From: Methanocalculus alkaliphilus
GTDB taxonomy: Archaea > Halobacteriota > Methanomicrobia > Methanomicrobiales > Methanocorpusculaceae
Length of the DNA stretch: 64,000 nucleotides
Direction of reading: 5' to 3'
NCBI RefSeq assembly: GCF_024170505.1
Contig: NZ_JALJYG010000001.1
Location: 124,001-188,000, forward strand
This document shows, piece after piece, positions 36,335 through 45,021 of this stretch. Made by a program: the position numbers and the translations under genes. The notes beneath the pieces were generated by a model. That model was not told the DNA's origin. It saw only the letters and a program-made list of their open reading frames with translations, and did no database searches. Numbering within the stretch: the stretch's first letter is position 1; each line of letters opens with the position of its first letter.

Positions 36335-37174
36335 TCATTTACCCTGAGGAACTCCTTTTGGCACCCTCCGTTTCGGAGAGATGATCACGGCGATGACGAA
36401 GAGGGCACTGAATGATACAGCGATCAGCGGGGCTACCGGGAGGGAGTAAGAAAGCCCGATCCAGGCTCCTGTAACACTTACCGTTCCGGCGACTGCTGGC
36501 GCAAGGATGAAGAGCCCCCGGACGGAGTTACAGAACTGGTAGGCTATCGCTGCCGGTGTGACGAGCCAGACATAGAGGAGGAGCCCGCCGATGATATGGA
36601 TTGAGAGTGCAACCGTGATGGCGATCATAAAGAGAATTGCATAGAGGATCGGCCGGACCCTGATACCTGAAGCCTCCGCAATCTTTCTGTTGAATATCAC
36701 GGCTGTTATCTCCTTGAAGAAAACAATGACAAAGAGGACCGCCAGAATGGAGATGACGGCAAGGGCATAGATATCAGATCGATACAGTGAGATGACATTC
36801 CCAAAGAGGAGTGCACTGGTATTGACACCTGTCGTATGATACTGCATGTAGGCAATGAAGAAGATTGCAACAGCCATCGTCATCCCAAAGAGTATGCCAA
36901 GGATTGTATCGGTCGGCATCCTTGCCTTATCAGAGAGCGGGCCAAGAAGGAGTGCCAGTGTCAGGCTTGCCAGAATGGCGGCAATGGTCCCGTCAACTCC
37001 GAAGAAGAGCCCGGCAGCGGCACCAGCGAATGCCGCATGCGCCATCGTAAACCCGATTGACGAGATGTTCATCTGGGTGATGATCACCCCGAGGATACTG
37101 CAGGCAATTGAGGCGAAGAGCATCGCTTCGACGGCACGGCAGATGATATTGTTTGCGATGAAGAGATCAAGCAT
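36335..37174 (-). CDS. ABC-3 family metal transporter permease
   Basis: About 279-residue permease of the ZnuB/MntB family, second copy in this window. About eight helices; family signatures are SSIGFTMAHAAFAGAAAGLFFG and the helix pair IIGGLLLYVWLVTPAAIAYQF. ATG 37174 is chosen because it gives the normal N-terminus and overlaps the ATPase gene by 8 bp; the frame extends upstream to 37255 but that part reads as shadow. The GLLLYVWLVTPAA region replaces the LLTLPAA of ZnuB, in line with a different substrate, though this is inference. Confidence 0.85.
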   Translation of the reverse strand: MLDLFIANNIICRAVEAMLFASIACSILGVIITQMNISSIGFTMAHAAFAGAAAGLFFGVDGTIAAILASLTLALLLGPLSDKARMPTDTILGILFGMTMAVAIFFIAYMQYHTTGVNTSALLFGNVISLYRSDIYALAVISILAVLFVIVFFKEITAVIFNRKIAEASGIRVRPILYAILFMIAITVALSIHIIGGLLLYVWLVTPAAIAYQFCNSVRGLFILAPAVAGTVSVTGAWIGLSYSLPVAPLIAVSFSALFVIAVIISPKRRVPKGVPQGK

Positions 37175-37910
37175 TTGATCGACCTGAGAGACCACGCACC
37201 CGCCCTTCAACCTCCGATGCCGAACAGGTGTTGTTAAAGGTGATTGTGCCATCATTCATCACAATCACGCGGATCGATCCATTCTCCGGCAGTGCATCGA
37301 ATGCATGAGAGACCATTACAATGGTACATCCACGCCTGGTGAGATCAGCAAGGATCCCACATATAAAGTCCCGTGTGGCGAGATCCAGGTTGGAGAACGG
37401 CTCATCCAGGAGGAGGATATCCGGTTGCTTGGCAAGGCTCTGGGCAATGAGCACCTTCTGCTGCTGCCCCCCTGAGAGCTTTCCAATCGGCCGGTCGGCG
37501 AGATCCCGTATTCCAAGCAGATCCATCGCCTCTTCAGCGATCCGCCGGTCCTCTTCACCCGGCCTCCTTCCATATCCGAGGAGGCCAAACCGCCCCATCA
37601 TCACCACATCGGAGACGATGAACGGCGCAAGAGGATCGAAACTGAAGTTCTGAATGACGTAGCCAACCCGCCTGCGAACGCTATTGCCATCCTTTGCAAC
37701 ATCGATTCCGCCTGTGACAACCCGCCCACTGACAATCGGGAGCAGGCCGTTAATCGTCTCAAGCAGTGTCGTCTTCCCCGCCCCGTTCGGTCCGCCGATA
37801 ATGACAAACTCGCCCGGATTGATCGAGCAGCTGATCCCCCGAATCACCGGGAGTGCCGACCCCTCGTATGCCGTCTGAACATCGGAGAGTTGGATCATCC
37901 CCTTTGTCAT
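37167..37910 (-). CDS. ABC transporter ATPase, metal type
   Basis: 247-residue ATPase. Walker A GPNGAGKTT, signature LSGGQQQKVLIAQSL, Walker B ILLLDEPFSNLD and H-loop MVSHAFD. The ATG overlaps the FmdE-domain gene stop as ATGA. The C-terminal 30 residues after NDGTITFNNT are basic and variable. It powers the second metal-type importer. Confidence 0.87.
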   Translation of the reverse strand: MTKGMIQLSDVQTAYEGSALPVIRGISCSINPGEFVIIGGPNGAGKTTLLETINGLLPIVSGRVVTGGIDVAKDGNSVRRRVGYVIQNFSFDPLAPFIVSDVVMMGRFGLLGYGRRPGEEDRRIAEEAMDLLGIRDLADRPIGKLSGGQQQKVLIAQSLAKQPDILLLDEPFSNLDLATRDFICGILADLTRRGCTIVMVSHAFDALPENGSIRVIVMNDGTITFNNTCSASEVEGRVRGLSGRSNA

Positions 37911-38374
37911 CTGACACTCCCGCCTTCACTCGTCCCGATGCTGAAGAGATCAGCGTCATCATAGCCAAACATCGCCTCGGCGAGGCCCTCGACCCTCGCT
38001 TCGTAATCCTTCCCGTCTCCAATCGTTCCCTCGGGTATGGTGAATGGGTGCGGAATAATTCTGAGAATCTCCCCATCCCGTTCAAACTCGACAGCAACTG
38101 TGTCAGACACGATGATCTCGATGTTCCGCTTCCCCAGTGTACACCCACTGCCAAGTTGGATACCGTCTGCGAGACAGGACTGGGGTGGCGTTCCTGAGCA
38201 GTAGATGCGTGCCCTGAGATCGAATGGATTATTGCAGAAATTATCCCGGACGTACGTTCCAATCCTGTATCCAATGACGATGAAAGGCCCAAGATGGCCA
38301 TGAAATGCTGCGAGATCCTCTAATGAGAAGTCCTGTTTGAGGTGCATGTACCTGCAATGATCATGGTTCTGCAT
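37907..38374 (-). CDS. FmdE-domain protein heading a metal-type ABC operon
   Basis: 155-residue protein of the FmdE family, first found as an extra gene of the molybdenum formylmethanofuran dehydrogenase operon. Motifs are AFHGHLGPFIVIGYRIG, YCSGTPPQSCLADGIQLGSGCTLGKRN (the cysteine-rich metal site, in parts) and the His-rich beginning QNHDHCRYMHLK. FmdE proteins bind metal through the conserved His and Cys. It lacks the C-terminal zinc finger of full FmdE. Placement before, and coupling with, a metal-type importer suggests metal handling or sensing. A start at 38347 is an alternative. Confidence 0.8.
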   Translation of the reverse strand: MQNHDHCRYMHLKQDFSLEDLAAFHGHLGPFIVIGYRIGTYVRDNFCNNPFDLRARIYCSGTPPQSCLADGIQLGSGCTLGKRNIEIIVSDTVAVEFERDGEILRIIPHPFTIPEGTIGDGKDYEARVEGLAEAMFGYDDADLFSIGTSEGGSVR

Positions 38375-38392
38375 GATGATCTGTATGCATTG

Positions 38393-38402
38393 ATGTTATA
38401 AA
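38393..38402 (-). promoter_or_regulatory. Probable TATA box of the FmdE-ABC operon
   Basis: On the minus strand TTTTATAAC lies about 25 bases before the first possible start (38374), a spacing that predicts a very short leader. No palindrome like that of the znu operon is seen here. Confidence 0.4.
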
Positions 38403-38616
38403 ATAGTGGTTTGATGCTACGATGATGAGTGGAATCACGGAGGTCAATGAGATACAGATACGAGACACACCTCAAACAGAAGATCCCTGGTCCTGTCAGG
38501 TTCGTGTCAGATGAGTATCCGTTATCCTGCAGTCCATACTTCTGAGACACAAACTCAGTCGAAGGAAATTTTATGGTGTCGTGAAAGATAGTATAACAAA
38601 ATACGGGAGATGAAAA

Positions 38617-38805
38617 ATGCAAATACAGCTTACAGCCATTATTGAAAAGGAAGGCGATGGCTATGTATCATTCTGCCCCGAATACGACATTTCAAGCCAG
38701 GGTGATACAGTTGAAGAAGCCCGTAATAACCTTCATGAGGCCTTAGAGCTCTTTTTTGAAACCGCATCTCCTCAGGAGATTCAGTCACGATTCGCCCCGT
38801 TTTAA
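38617..38805 (+). CDS. HicB-family (UPF0150) protein, apparently without HicA
   Basis: 62-residue protein with the compact HicB/UPF0150 fold: QLTAIIEKEGDGYVSFCPEY, then SSQGDTVEEARNNLHEALEL. This is the RNase-H-like part of HicB antitoxins; there is no C-terminal DNA-binding extension. GGGAGATG precedes the ATG. No HicA toxin (double-stranded RNA-binding fold with conserved His) is found on either side, so it may be an orphan with another role. A minus-strand frame after it (about 38926 to 38810) without start may be a gene fragment. Confidence 0.75.
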   Translation: MQIQLTAIIEKEGDGYVSFCPEYDISSQGDTVEEARNNLHEALELFFETASPQEIQSRFAPF

Positions 38806-38937
38806 TCCACTCCAGGCTATGCTTCCACTGGGGAGATAGATCAAATTTCAGCTTCATCCCAAGATCCCGAACCTTCTTTGGCACCTCAGTGATCTGGTCA
38901 AACCCGTCAGGGAGATTGGCATCAATTCAAGAATAAC

Positions 38938-38950
38938 AAAAAAAAGAAAA
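38938..38950 (-). terminator. T-run terminator after tRNA-Asn
   Basis: On the minus strand a run of T residues (TTTTCTTTTTTTTG) starts about 28 bases after the tRNA 3' end. This is the usual archaeal terminator signal. Confidence 0.6.
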
Positions 38951-38978
38951 ATCATTTGGATCAATGATGATCCAGCGA

Positions 38979-39051
38979 CGCCGCCAACAGGACTCGAACC
39001 TGTGACATACTGGTTAACAGCCAGTCACTCTACCAACTGAGTTATGGCGGC
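38979..39051 (-). tRNA. tRNA-Asn (anticodon GTT)
   Basis: The minus strand folds as a 73-base tRNA. The acceptor stem is GCCGCCA with TGGCGGC and discriminator G. The anticodon loop CTGTTAA with anticodon GTT reads Asn codons AAC and AAU. The T loop is GGTTCGAGTCC. The 3' CCA is not encoded. There is no intron. It lies alone between an orphan HicB gene and a small regulator. Confidence 0.95.
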
Positions 39052-39086
39052 ACAGAGTTGCCTAAAATAATTGCCCTTCAAGACAT

Positions 39087-39386
39087 TTAAACATTCCCAA
39101 TACCATCACGCTTCATCGCCTCAAGGGTGGCGATGAGGAGATCAAGTTCTTCAGAGAGGCTGGCGAGCATCTGCCTCGTCTCCGGGGTCGCATACGCACC
39201 CAGGGGAGAGGGGCGGATATATCCCATCTGTTCAAGGACTCGCAGGGAATAGCGCACCCGGTGCTGGGGCTCTCCGAGAACATCGGAGAGCTTGATGATC
39301 CCGATCGGTTCATGTGCCACGACCGCACGGGCAACCATCAGGTGCCGGCGGATCAGGTCAATCTCATCACCGATCTTTTCAAGCAC
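39087..39386 (-). CDS. Small winged-helix transcription regulator
   Basis: 99-residue protein. A winged helix-turn-helix spans about residues 28-70 (IIKLSDVLGEPQHRVRYSLRVLEQMGYI), followed by a C-terminal helix (LASLSEELDLLIATLEAM) likely for dimer formation. It is of a type common in methanogens with unknown targets. The start is GTG at 39386 without strong ribosome-binding site. It is 25 bp from the small membrane protein gene upstream, likely one transcript. Confidence 0.6.
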   Translation of the reverse strand: MLEKIGDEIDLIRRHLMVARAVVAHEPIGIIKLSDVLGEPQHRVRYSLRVLEQMGYIRPSPLGAYATPETRQMLASLSEELDLLIATLEAMKRDGIGNV

Positions 39387-39411
39387 CCGGTATCAACCCC
39401 ATATAACCCCT

Positions 39412-39654
39412 TTATGCGGACTTTCCATGAATATCAAGCCACTTCTTCGTCTCAATGTAACTCTTCCGGGTGACAACTCCGGTAACCACCGCGATAACCG
39501 CAAGGGCGGCAACAACCGGCATTCGGAGCGCATATTCCGGAGGGACGATGAAGAAGATAAGAATAGCTGCTGCAACAGAGAAGATGAGGACATTAAGCAT
39601 CATGACGAGCTTAATATACTTAAACTTGAAGATTTGCCTGGCTGACTCATCCAT
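39412..39654 (-). CDS. Small membrane protein with two helices
   Basis: 80-residue protein with two hydrophobic segments (MMLNVLIFSVAAAILIFFIV and MPVVAALAVIAVVTGVV) and a basic C-terminus (TRKSYIETKKWLDIHGKSA), which should lie in the cytoplasm. I do not recognise the family. It is upstream of the winged-helix gene on the same strand, so the two may form a regulator and membrane partner pair. Confidence 0.55.
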   Translation of the reverse strand: MDESARQIFKFKYIKLVMMLNVLIFSVAAAILIFFIVPPEYALRMPVVAALAVIAVVTGVVTRKSYIETKKWLDIHGKSA

Positions 39655-39825
39655 GGATCATTATATGCCCTGCCAATAGATAGCATGCACGATCATAAAA
39701 GCCGGTCCAGATAGTGGATTTAAGGAACCCCCCATGGAAGACCAGAAATGATATTGGTTCTCAAAATTCGGGCATCAATAAAAGATATAACTATATTTGA
39801 TCACTTCATACTCTAGTGTTGAACC

Positions 39826-40425
39826 ATGCGGGCGAGTCGCTTCTTCTGGCTGATGGCAGGAATGATCCTCGTCCTCCTTCTTTTTGTTAGTACATCCGGA
39901 TGTGTTGAAAACAATGACCTTGATTCGGAATGGAAGGAGGTGCGATCATCAAAGGAAGCACACAGGAACAGCCTTGACAGCTATATCCTCGTCTATACGA
40001 TCGGCATCGATCTCTGGAATATCGAACTCGACTCTGCCACACCAAACACCCGGATCCTCAGAACCCAGATTATGCGTGAAGAGACCTTCCTCATGGATCT
40101 TGCCGGAAAGCACCTCCTCCTCTCATCTGATGTCGTCAGGTATTCTGAGGTTGCAGAGAGCCTCGAAGGGGGAGGCAGGGATGATGCGATTGCCAATGCC
40201 TGGGATCTCCGGGTATATGATGAGGAGATGTGGAATGCCCAGAACGCCTTCATCGGCCGCCTCTCATCCCTCTCCCACTATATCGACGAGGTCGAAGCGG
40301 GCCGGGGGGAGAGCAGGGAGGCGATTGCATACCTTGAGAGCGGAAACACCCTCTCCCGGGATGCGGCATCCGCAATCAGCCGGGCAGATGCAGCATTCGC
40401 CCGGGCAGAAGCACGCCAGACCTGA
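39826..40425 (+). CDS. Uncharacterised lipoprotein, helical
   Basis: 199-residue lipoprotein. The signal peptide ends in the lipobox STSGC (cysteine at residue 26). The mature part is predicted mostly helical, rich in Glu, Ala and Arg, with a C-terminal AASAISRADAAFARAEARQT. No catalytic motif is visible. An upstream AT-rich region (about 39785-39800) with TATAACTATAT may be its promoter. It probably stands alone. Confidence 0.65.
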   Translation: MRASRFFWLMAGMILVLLLFVSTSGCVENNDLDSEWKEVRSSKEAHRNSLDSYILVYTIGIDLWNIELDSATPNTRILRTQIMREETFLMDLAGKHLLLSSDVVRYSEVAESLEGGGRDDAIANAWDLRVYDEEMWNAQNAFIGRLSSLSHYIDEVEAGRGESREAIAYLESGNTLSRDAASAISRADAAFARAEARQT

Positions 40426-40470
40426 TCCCTTTTCCGAAGATACATCACCTCCTGCACCATATAATAAAGA

Positions 40471-41601
40471 ATGGATGCACTCGATGATGCCCTGCAGAAG
40501 GCCGGGGCAGAGGCGTTCGTCGCCTATGGCACCTCGGCGGATGCCACACTCCGGTACCTCACCTCGTTCCGGACGAGCGATCCGATCATCTATCTGAAGC
40601 GAATTGGGGAGCGGGGCACTATTGTTGTTCCTGCCATGGAGGTTCACAGGGCGGGCCTTGAGTCTCCCTGCTCGGTGATGAGCAGGGCAGATGCAGGATT
40701 CTTCACCATTCTGAAGGACGAACCTGATCCTCTGAAGGCGACCGCGAGGGTCATTGCGGATCTTGCCGGTGGTCATATTCTGCTCCCTCCCGATTTTCCA
40801 TTCGGGCTTGCAATGGAGATTGAGCCTCTCAGATCCGTATCTGTTGAAAGGGATGCACTATCGACACTCCGGGCCATCAAAAGCCCTCAGGAGATGGGGA
40901 TGATCCGTCGGGTGCAGCAGGCTACCGAAGATGCGATGAACAGAGCAATCTCGATGATTCAGAGATCAGAGCCGGTTCATGACCAATTGATAACACCGGA
41001 GGGGGAGGTCCTCACATCAGAGATGGTCAGATATGGCATTCACTCGGCACTTCTCAGACATGGCTGCCGCGGAATGGATACAATCGTCGCCTCAGGCGAG
41101 GAGACCGCGGATGTCCATCTGCGGGGGAGCGGTCCGATCACCGCAGATGCACCGATCATCATCGATATCTTTCCCCAGGACGAAGAGACCGGGTACTTTG
41201 CGGATATGACACGGACCGTTGTCCGGGGCGAAGCCACCCCTGAGATACGGGAGATGCATGCAGCAGTCTCAGATGCACAGATCCTCGCCTTCTCTCTTGT
41301 CCGTGATGGAGCAGACGGATCGGTCATCTATCAGGCGGTCGCCTCCCACCTCCGTGACGCAGGGTATGAGACAGAGCCCAACGGGTTTGTCCATAGCCTC
41401 GGGCATGGCGTTGGCCTTGAGGTGCATGAGGCACCCGGTCTCAGTAGCCGCGGCAGCACGCTTGCAGCCGGTAATGTCATCACGATTGAGCCGGGATTAT
41501 ATTACCCCGGAGTCGGCGGGGTCCGTATCGAGGATATGGGTGCAGTGACAAAGTATGGATTTGACCGCTTTACCAGATTTCCAGAGGTCTTCTGTATATG
41601 A
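40471..41601 (+). CDS. Xaa-Pro aminopeptidase (M24 family)
   Basis: 376-residue cytosolic metallopeptidase that removes an N-terminal residue before proline. The creatinase N-domain covers residues 1-125. The pita-bread domain carries the five metal ligands: IDIFPQ, FADMTRTVV, HSLGHGVGLEVHE, ITIEPGLYY and GVRIEDMG. The stop overlaps the next gene's ATG as ATGA. Together with the methionine aminopeptidase it would trim proteins and recycle peptides. Confidence 0.9.
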   Translation: MDALDDALQKAGAEAFVAYGTSADATLRYLTSFRTSDPIIYLKRIGERGTIVVPAMEVHRAGLESPCSVMSRADAGFFTILKDEPDPLKATARVIADLAGGHILLPPDFPFGLAMEIEPLRSVSVERDALSTLRAIKSPQEMGMIRRVQQATEDAMNRAISMIQRSEPVHDQLITPEGEVLTSEMVRYGIHSALLRHGCRGMDTIVASGEETADVHLRGSGPITADAPIIIDIFPQDEETGYFADMTRTVVRGEATPEIREMHAAVSDAQILAFSLVRDGADGSVIYQAVASHLRDAGYETEPNGFVHSLGHGVGLEVHEAPGLSSRGSTLAAGNVITIEPGLYYPGVGGVRIEDMGAVTKYGFDRFTRFPEVFCI

Positions 41602-42473
41602 ATGATGAAATAATTGAACAGTACCGCGAAGCTGGCCGCCTTGCAAAGAGAATACTTGCTGATGGGGCAGGACAGATCACCCCCGGAGTACTCCTCTCGG
41701 ACATTGCAGACTCGGTCTGTTCAATGGTCGCAGATGCCGGGGCGGGGATAGCATTCCCGCCGAATATCTCCATCAATGAAGCAGCGGCACATGATACAGC
41801 CGGACCAGGTGATGAGCGAATCTTCCAGGAAGGGGATCTCGTTAAACTTGATATTGGCATCCATATTGATGGATATATTGCAGATACAGCAGTCTCCATC
41901 GATCTTGGAGACCATGGGAATCTTATCGAGGCATCGCGCGCCGCCCTCGATACCGCAATCTCCCTTGCCCGGCCAGGGACATCTGCCGGGGAGATAGGAG
42001 CGGCCGTCCAGGAGACGATCACCATGCGGGGATACCGCCCGGTCGCCAACCTGACCGGCCATGGTCTTGCCCGGTTCTCCCTCCATGCCGCCCCGTCAAT
42101 TCCAAATATCGGATCATCCGGGGGACCTCTCCTCAAGGAAGGAATGGTCATCGCAATCGAGCCGTTTGCATCCACCGGCTCAGGGCGGGTGAGTGAGGGG
42201 AACAGGTGCGAGATCTTTTCGCAGATAGCGGTAAAGCCGGTCCGCCCTCCGGCTGCACGGCGCATCCTTGAAGAGATCAGGGATCGCCGCGGTCTGCCGT
42301 TTGCCAGGCGATGGCTGACAACCAGCCGGGCTGATCTCGCCCTCACCACCCTTATCCGGCAGGGCATCATCAGGCCATACCCTGTTCTCCAGGATATTCC
42401 CGGCTCCCTTGTATCCCAGGCTGAACATACGATCATCGTGACCGAAGACGGGTGTATCGTCACTACCCGGTGA
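41598..42473 (+). CDS. map: Methionine aminopeptidase, type II
   Basis: 291-residue enzyme that removes the initiator methionine. The five ligands are present: KLDIGIHIDGYIADTAV (two Asp), TGHGLARFSLH, IAIEPFAS and EHTIIV. The type II insertion of about 60 residues between the last two is present (VSEGNRCEIFSQ to YPVLQD). The overlap with the Xaa-Pro aminopeptidase gene suggests coupled translation of the two peptidases. Confidence 0.92.
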   Translation: MNDEIIEQYREAGRLAKRILADGAGQITPGVLLSDIADSVCSMVADAGAGIAFPPNISINEAAAHDTAGPGDERIFQEGDLVKLDIGIHIDGYIADTAVSIDLGDHGNLIEASRAALDTAISLARPGTSAGEIGAAVQETITMRGYRPVANLTGHGLARFSLHAAPSIPNIGSSGGPLLKEGMVIAIEPFASTGSGRVSEGNRCEIFSQIAVKPVRPPAARRILEEIRDRRGLPFARRWLTTSRADLALTTLIRQGIIRPYPVLQDIPGSLVSQAEHTIIVTEDGCIVTTR

Positions 42474-42516
42474 GATACCCTTATTCGACAGCAGAGAGAA
42501 TATGTAAGGTTAATAT

Positions 42517-43803
42517 ATGGAGATGGCAGACCACACCACCCTCCGGCTCATGGAGCTTCTCCTCACTGCGGAGATTGTCAACCATGAGATATCACTTGGC
42601 ATCCCTGATCTCACCCCTCAGCACCGGGAGGCATTCGGAGTTGGTAAAAATGGTTCTGAACTGAACCGGCCCTTTATCATCAGTAACAGTACCGCCAGGC
42701 GGGTTCTGGGAGTCGAAGATGCAGATCAGCTCGTGCGTACAAATCCATTCGTCGGATTCGACGACTTTGGAAAGCGCCTCTCGATCACCACTCTCGACGG
42801 TGCGGCCCGGTGGTTCCTTGACAAGGGTGGAAGACCCATGGCAGAAGTCAATCCGGCCCTCGCCTATTATTACGAGAAGGCAGGTATCAGCGGTATCACC
42901 TATGATGCTGCACGGGAGAAGAACCCGCTGTATGAGGACAGCCGGGCTTTCCTTGAGAAGAGAATCGAGCCCATCGCTGCGGAATCTGAAGAGATGAAAG
43001 AGGCGCTTGGGCTGGTGACATTCCGCGCGCCCGAGGAGATTGAGGAGTCGCTTGAGGTATTTGTCGCAACATCCGAACAGCTTGAAGTGATCGAAAAGAT
43101 CAAGGTTGCTCTCAAAAACAGGGAGTACCTCAGAAAACATCAGATCTACCAGATCGGGCGGCTTCTCTTCCTTGGACCACCAGGTACCGGGAAGACCTCG
43201 TTTGCCCTCTCGCTTGCCAAAGTTCTCCACATGCCGATCCTGGAGGTCAGGCTCTCCATGATCACCTCACAGTACCTGGGAGAGACCTCAAAGAATATCG
43301 ACCGCATCTTTGAGATCGCAAGGAAGCTCTCCCCCTGTATCCTCTTCATTGACGAGTTCGATTACGTGGCACGAACCAGGGACTCGGATGATCATGGGGC
43401 GATGAAGCGTGCAGTCAATACCCTTCTGATGAGTATCGATCATGTCAGCCTTATCCGATCAGGAGTGCTTTTTATCGGAGCAACAAACCATCCGGGAATT
43501 CTTGATGAGGCGGTATGGAGACGATTTGACGAGGTGCTCCCATTCTCCCTCCCGGATGCGGGAATGAGAGAGAAGATTCTTGGGGCGATCACACGGGATA
43601 TTGATATCTCCATGGATCTCACAACCCTGGCACTCAGAACGGAGGGATTTTCTGGTGCGGATCTCAGGCTGATGGTAAAAGAAGCCGTAATGGTCGGTCT
43701 GATCGATGGAAGGGAGGAGATCACCGGGGTGGATATCGAGCAGGGGATGCTCCTTGTTGACCGGAGAAATGCATTGCGGAAAGGCGGACTGGTCGTTTCA
43801 TGA
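42517..43803 (+). CDS. AAA ATPase (CDC48/FtsH-like ATPase domain) of unknown role
   Basis: 428 residues. An N-terminal helical domain of about 190 residues, not recognised, is followed by one AAA module: Walker [12 protein letters not shown], Walker B CILFIDEFDYVART, second region GVLFIGATNHPGILDEAVWRRFDEVLPF and a C-terminal four-helix lid (TEGFSGADLRLMVKEAVMVG). No protease site follows, so it is not FtsH. Archaeal relatives of this type exist but lack an assigned task. AAGGT precedes ATG 42517. The stop overlaps the next gene. Confidence 0.75.
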   Translation: MEMADHTTLRLMELLLTAEIVNHEISLGIPDLTPQHREAFGVGKNGSELNRPFIISNSTARRVLGVEDADQLVRTNPFVGFDDFGKRLSITTLDGAARWFLDKGGRPMAEVNPALAYYYEKAGISGITYDAAREKNPLYEDSRAFLEKRIEPIAAESEEMKEALGLVTFRAPEEIEESLEVFVATSEQLEVIEKIKVALKNREYLRKHQIYQIGRLLFLGPPGTGKTSFALSLAKVLHMPILEVRLSMITSQYLGETSKNIDRIFEIARKLSPCILFIDEFDYVARTRDSDDHGAMKRAVNTLLMSIDHVSLIRSGVLFIGATNHPGILDEAVWRRFDEVLPFSLPDAGMREKILGAITRDIDISMDLTTLALRTEGFSGADLRLMVKEAVMVGLIDGREEITGVDIEQGMLLVDRRNALRKGGLVVS

Positions 43804-44519
43804 AGATCACCCTCCTTGGAACAGGGGATGCAATCGGGACTCCGAAGATTGGGTGTTCCTGCGAAAACTGCAGTACAGCATGGAGTGAGGGGAGAGAGCG
43901 GCTCAGGACATCCGTCCTCATCGAAAATGAGGGGAAACACCTGATCATCGATACGTCGCCGGATATGCGGGTGCAGCTCCTCAGAACCGGATCACCCCAT
44001 ATCGATGCAGGCATCTGGACGCATGGACACTATGATCACTTCATGGGATTTGGAGACTTCTACCGGATCCAGCACCCTCCTCCGATGTATGCTGCCCCGG
44101 AAGTCCTTGAGTATTGCGGCGGTATCTTCTCTTTCCTCCCCTCTCCCCGACATCCGGTTATGCCATACACCCCGTTCTCCCTCTTTGGCCTTGCAATAAC
44201 GCTCTTCCCGGTCTCCCACCCCGGTGCTCCGACCTATGGAGTCAGGGTAGAGTCAGAGGGCGGGATCTTTGTTCATTCATCTGATACGAACAGGGATATC
44301 CCTGCAGAGAGCCTCGCCTGCATGGAGGGGGCCGACCTGCTCCTTCTTGACGCACTCGCCCCGCCGGGCATCAGTATCGGGAAACATATGAATTTTGACG
44401 ATGCCATAGAGCTCGCAGAAGAGCTAAAGCCAAAAACGTTCCGATGTGTCCATATGAGCCATATGATCTCCTGGGATATGCCACACAGCGGATCGGATAT
44501 GGAGACCTTCACCTTTTGA
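43800..44519 (+). CDS. Metallo-beta-lactamase-fold hydrolase (PhnP-like)
   Basis: 239-residue MBL-fold enzyme. Metal site WTHGHYDHFMGF, further ligands in FPVSHPG, HSSDTNRD and the C-terminal MSHMISWD. Early cysteines CSCENCSTAW form a small zinc site as in PhnP. PhnP cleaves cyclic phosphodiesters in phosphonate breakdown; the relatives in archaea are broader phosphodiesterases, so the substrate is not certain. The ATG overlaps the AAA gene stop (ATGA). Confidence 0.8.
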   Translation: MKITLLGTGDAIGTPKIGCSCENCSTAWSEGRERLRTSVLIENEGKHLIIDTSPDMRVQLLRTGSPHIDAGIWTHGHYDHFMGFGDFYRIQHPPPMYAAPEVLEYCGGIFSFLPSPRHPVMPYTPFSLFGLAITLFPVSHPGAPTYGVRVESEGGIFVHSSDTNRDIPAESLACMEGADLLLLDALAPPGISIGKHMNFDDAIELAEELKPKTFRCVHMSHMISWDMPHSGSDMETFTF

Positions 44520-44564
44520 GCCCACCAATATCTAATATAGTTTCCATGCCAAATGATCTATACC

Positions 44565-44834
44565 ATGCACCTGAAAATCCTGGAGCTTGAAAAAAATAAA
44601 GTCAGAATGGTGCTCGTCAGAGAGAATCACACCTTCATGAACCTTCTTGCCGATGAGATCCTCAGGGATCCGGCAGTCAATGTTGCCAAATATGTAATTG
44701 AGTATCAGTTCTCTGACCCCGAGCTTCTGGTGACCACCGATGGAAGCAAGGATCCAATCACTGCCATCAGAGAGGCATGCGATCGGATCAGCAGATCATG
44801 TAATGAGCTGATCACCCAGGTAGGATCTGCCTGA
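44565..44834 (+). CDS. rpoL: DNA-directed RNA polymerase subunit Rpo11 (RpoL)
   Basis: 89-residue subunit L of archaeal RNA polymerase, homologous to Rpb11. Characteristic parts are LKILELEKNKVRMVLVREN and HTFMNLLADEIL, and the final acidic helix. ATG 44565 matches the usual N-terminus; an ATG four codons earlier is also open. It follows the MBL gene after a 45 bp gap with TATA-like TCTAATATAG. A T8 run after the stop ends the transcript. Confidence 0.9.
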   Translation: MHLKILELEKNKVRMVLVRENHTFMNLLADEILRDPAVNVAKYVIEYQFSDPELLVTTDGSKDPITAIREACDRISRSCNELITQVGSA

Positions 44835-44856
44835 TATCAGACATTATGGCCCAGTC

Positions 44857-44864
44857 TTTTTTTT
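44857..44864 (+). terminator. T-run terminator after rpoL
   Basis: A run of eight T residues follows the rpoL stop by about 23 bases and is a typical archaeal termination signal. No strong stem is needed or seen. Confidence 0.6.
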
Positions 44865-45021
44865 CCTCCCCTGTTACATTCTTTTGTCAAGACACGGACA
44901 ATGATTATTTCTGAATCATTCCCAACTCTACAATGAATATCATTACACATATCAATATAATAAAATAAATATTTTTTAACAATTGGAAAATTTTATAAGG
45001 ATATATGGAAAAGGAAGGGTT

